A stretch of DNA of 64,000 bases from NCBI RefSeq assembly GCF_001955715.1, contig NZ_CP019239.1, forward strand, positions 3,100,001 to 3,164,000. The letters run 5' to 3'. Origin of the DNA: Rhodoferax saidenbachensis (GTDB lineage: Bacteria > Pseudomonadota > Gammaproteobacteria > Burkholderiales > Burkholderiaceae_C). Both the position numbers and the translations under genes were made by a program. The notes beneath the pieces were generated by a model that saw only the letters and a program-made list of their open reading frames with translations, was not told the DNA's origin and did not search any database. Position 1 is the stretch's first letter, and each line of letters starts with the position of its first letter. Below, in pieces: positions 63,723 to 64,000 of this stretch.

Positions 63723-64000
63723 TTAGTGCCCGCTCGTGCCCAGGTAGGCCTCAATCACTTTTTCGTTCTTCTGCACATCGGCAGGCGTGCCTTCGGCAAT
63801 CTGCTTGCCGTAGTCCAGCACGGTCACGCGGTCACACAGGCCCATGACCAGTTTGACGTCGTGCTCGATCAGCAGAATGGTGCGGTTGTCGTTGCGAATG
63901 CGGTCAATCAGCTCGCGCAACATGACCTTTTCGGTGGCGTTCATGCCAGCGGCGGGTTCGTCCAGCGCAATCAGTTGCGGGTCGGTCGCCAGGGCACGTG
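63723..64000 (-). CDS. livG: LivG-type ATP-binding protein (partial)
   Basis: The 3' part only; the gene continues past the right edge of the window. It contains the Walker B 'ALDEPAAGMNATEKVML' and 'ILLIEHDVKLVMGLCDRVTVLDYG', characteristic of LivG. Ends 18 bases before livF. Confidence 0.9.
   Translation of the reverse strand, partial: RALATDPQLIALDEPAAGMNATEKVMLRELIDRIRNDNRTILLIEHDVKLVMGLCDRVTVLDYGKQIAEGTPADVQKNEKVIEAYLGTSGH

Overview
The window looks like chromosomal DNA from a betaproteobacterium of the order Burkholderiales, most likely a Rhodoferax-like member of the Comamonadaceae. This is judged from gene content (Bug-type solute-binding protein, dTDP-rhamnose genes next to a mannose-1-phosphate guanylyltransferase-like gene, isoquinoline 1-oxidoreductase-type enzyme, DUF3034/truncated-haemoglobin cluster), from high GC, and from the short dispersed repeats. 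Genus is inference; no 16S gene is present. Genes are dense, mostly in short operons with 4-bp ATGA overlaps. There is one tRNA gene (Leu, anticodon CAA). I see no rRNA, CRISPR array, prophage or autonomous insertion sequence.

Layout. 0-4.7 kb (minus strand): CBS protein; a secreted trio (cupredoxin-like protein, exported truncated haemoglobin, DUF3034 protein); a chemotaxis receptor. 4.8-16.2 kb: a 2001-residue thioester alpha-2-macroglobulin and penicillin-binding protein 1C, the classic periplasmic pair, separated by a TetR/DUF1304 unit and an old yellow enzyme. 16.4-19.4 kb: small, poorly known membrane and secreted proteins, a low-molecular-weight phosphatase and a ParE-type toxin-antitoxin pair. 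19.5-25.3 kb: an ArsR/SRPBCC operon, a VOC protein, and a CoA-transferase/Bug binding protein pair with a divergent LysR regulator. 25.3-27.4 kb: a five-gene metal-handling operon (MerT-like, MerP-like, CusF-like and two unknown exported proteins). 27.5-31.8 kb: O6-alkylguanine-DNA alkyltransferase, an MCE/MlaE lipid-transport set without an ATPase gene, and an FMN-dependent hydroxyacid dehydrogenase. 31.9-47.8 kb: dinB, dienoyl-CoA isomerase-like protein, a diguanylate cyclase divergent from a PAS chemoreceptor, queF, yaaA, a MaoC protein, moaC, valS; this stretch is bracketed by two oppositely oriented copies of a ~0.5-kb fold-back element. 47.8-54.5 kb: tusA, NUDIX, cysM, tRNA-Leu, tag with an SOS box, iorAB with a TetR regulator, a META-domain lipoprotein. 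54.6-59.1 kb: rfbBDAC plus a sugar-nucleotidyltransferase, for envelope polysaccharide. 59.2-64 kb: PAP2 phosphatase, SDR, an iron-sulfur reductase, a DMT exporter, and livF/livG running off the end.

The most unusual content is the non-coding repeat load. I count four kinds of dispersed, hairpin-forming sequence: (1) two ~0.5-kb, almost fully self-complementary elements; (2) a two-module fold-back element after dinB; (3) REP-like hairpins that, at three genes, start a constant 20-21 nt after a stop codon; (4) nine copies of a ~60-bp repeat, several of which lie inside coding sequence (twice in pbpC, once each in rfbD and dinB) or supply or abut stop and start codons. pbpC alone carries four repeat-derived segments. 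Several perfect palindromes also sit next to regulator genes and give testable operators.
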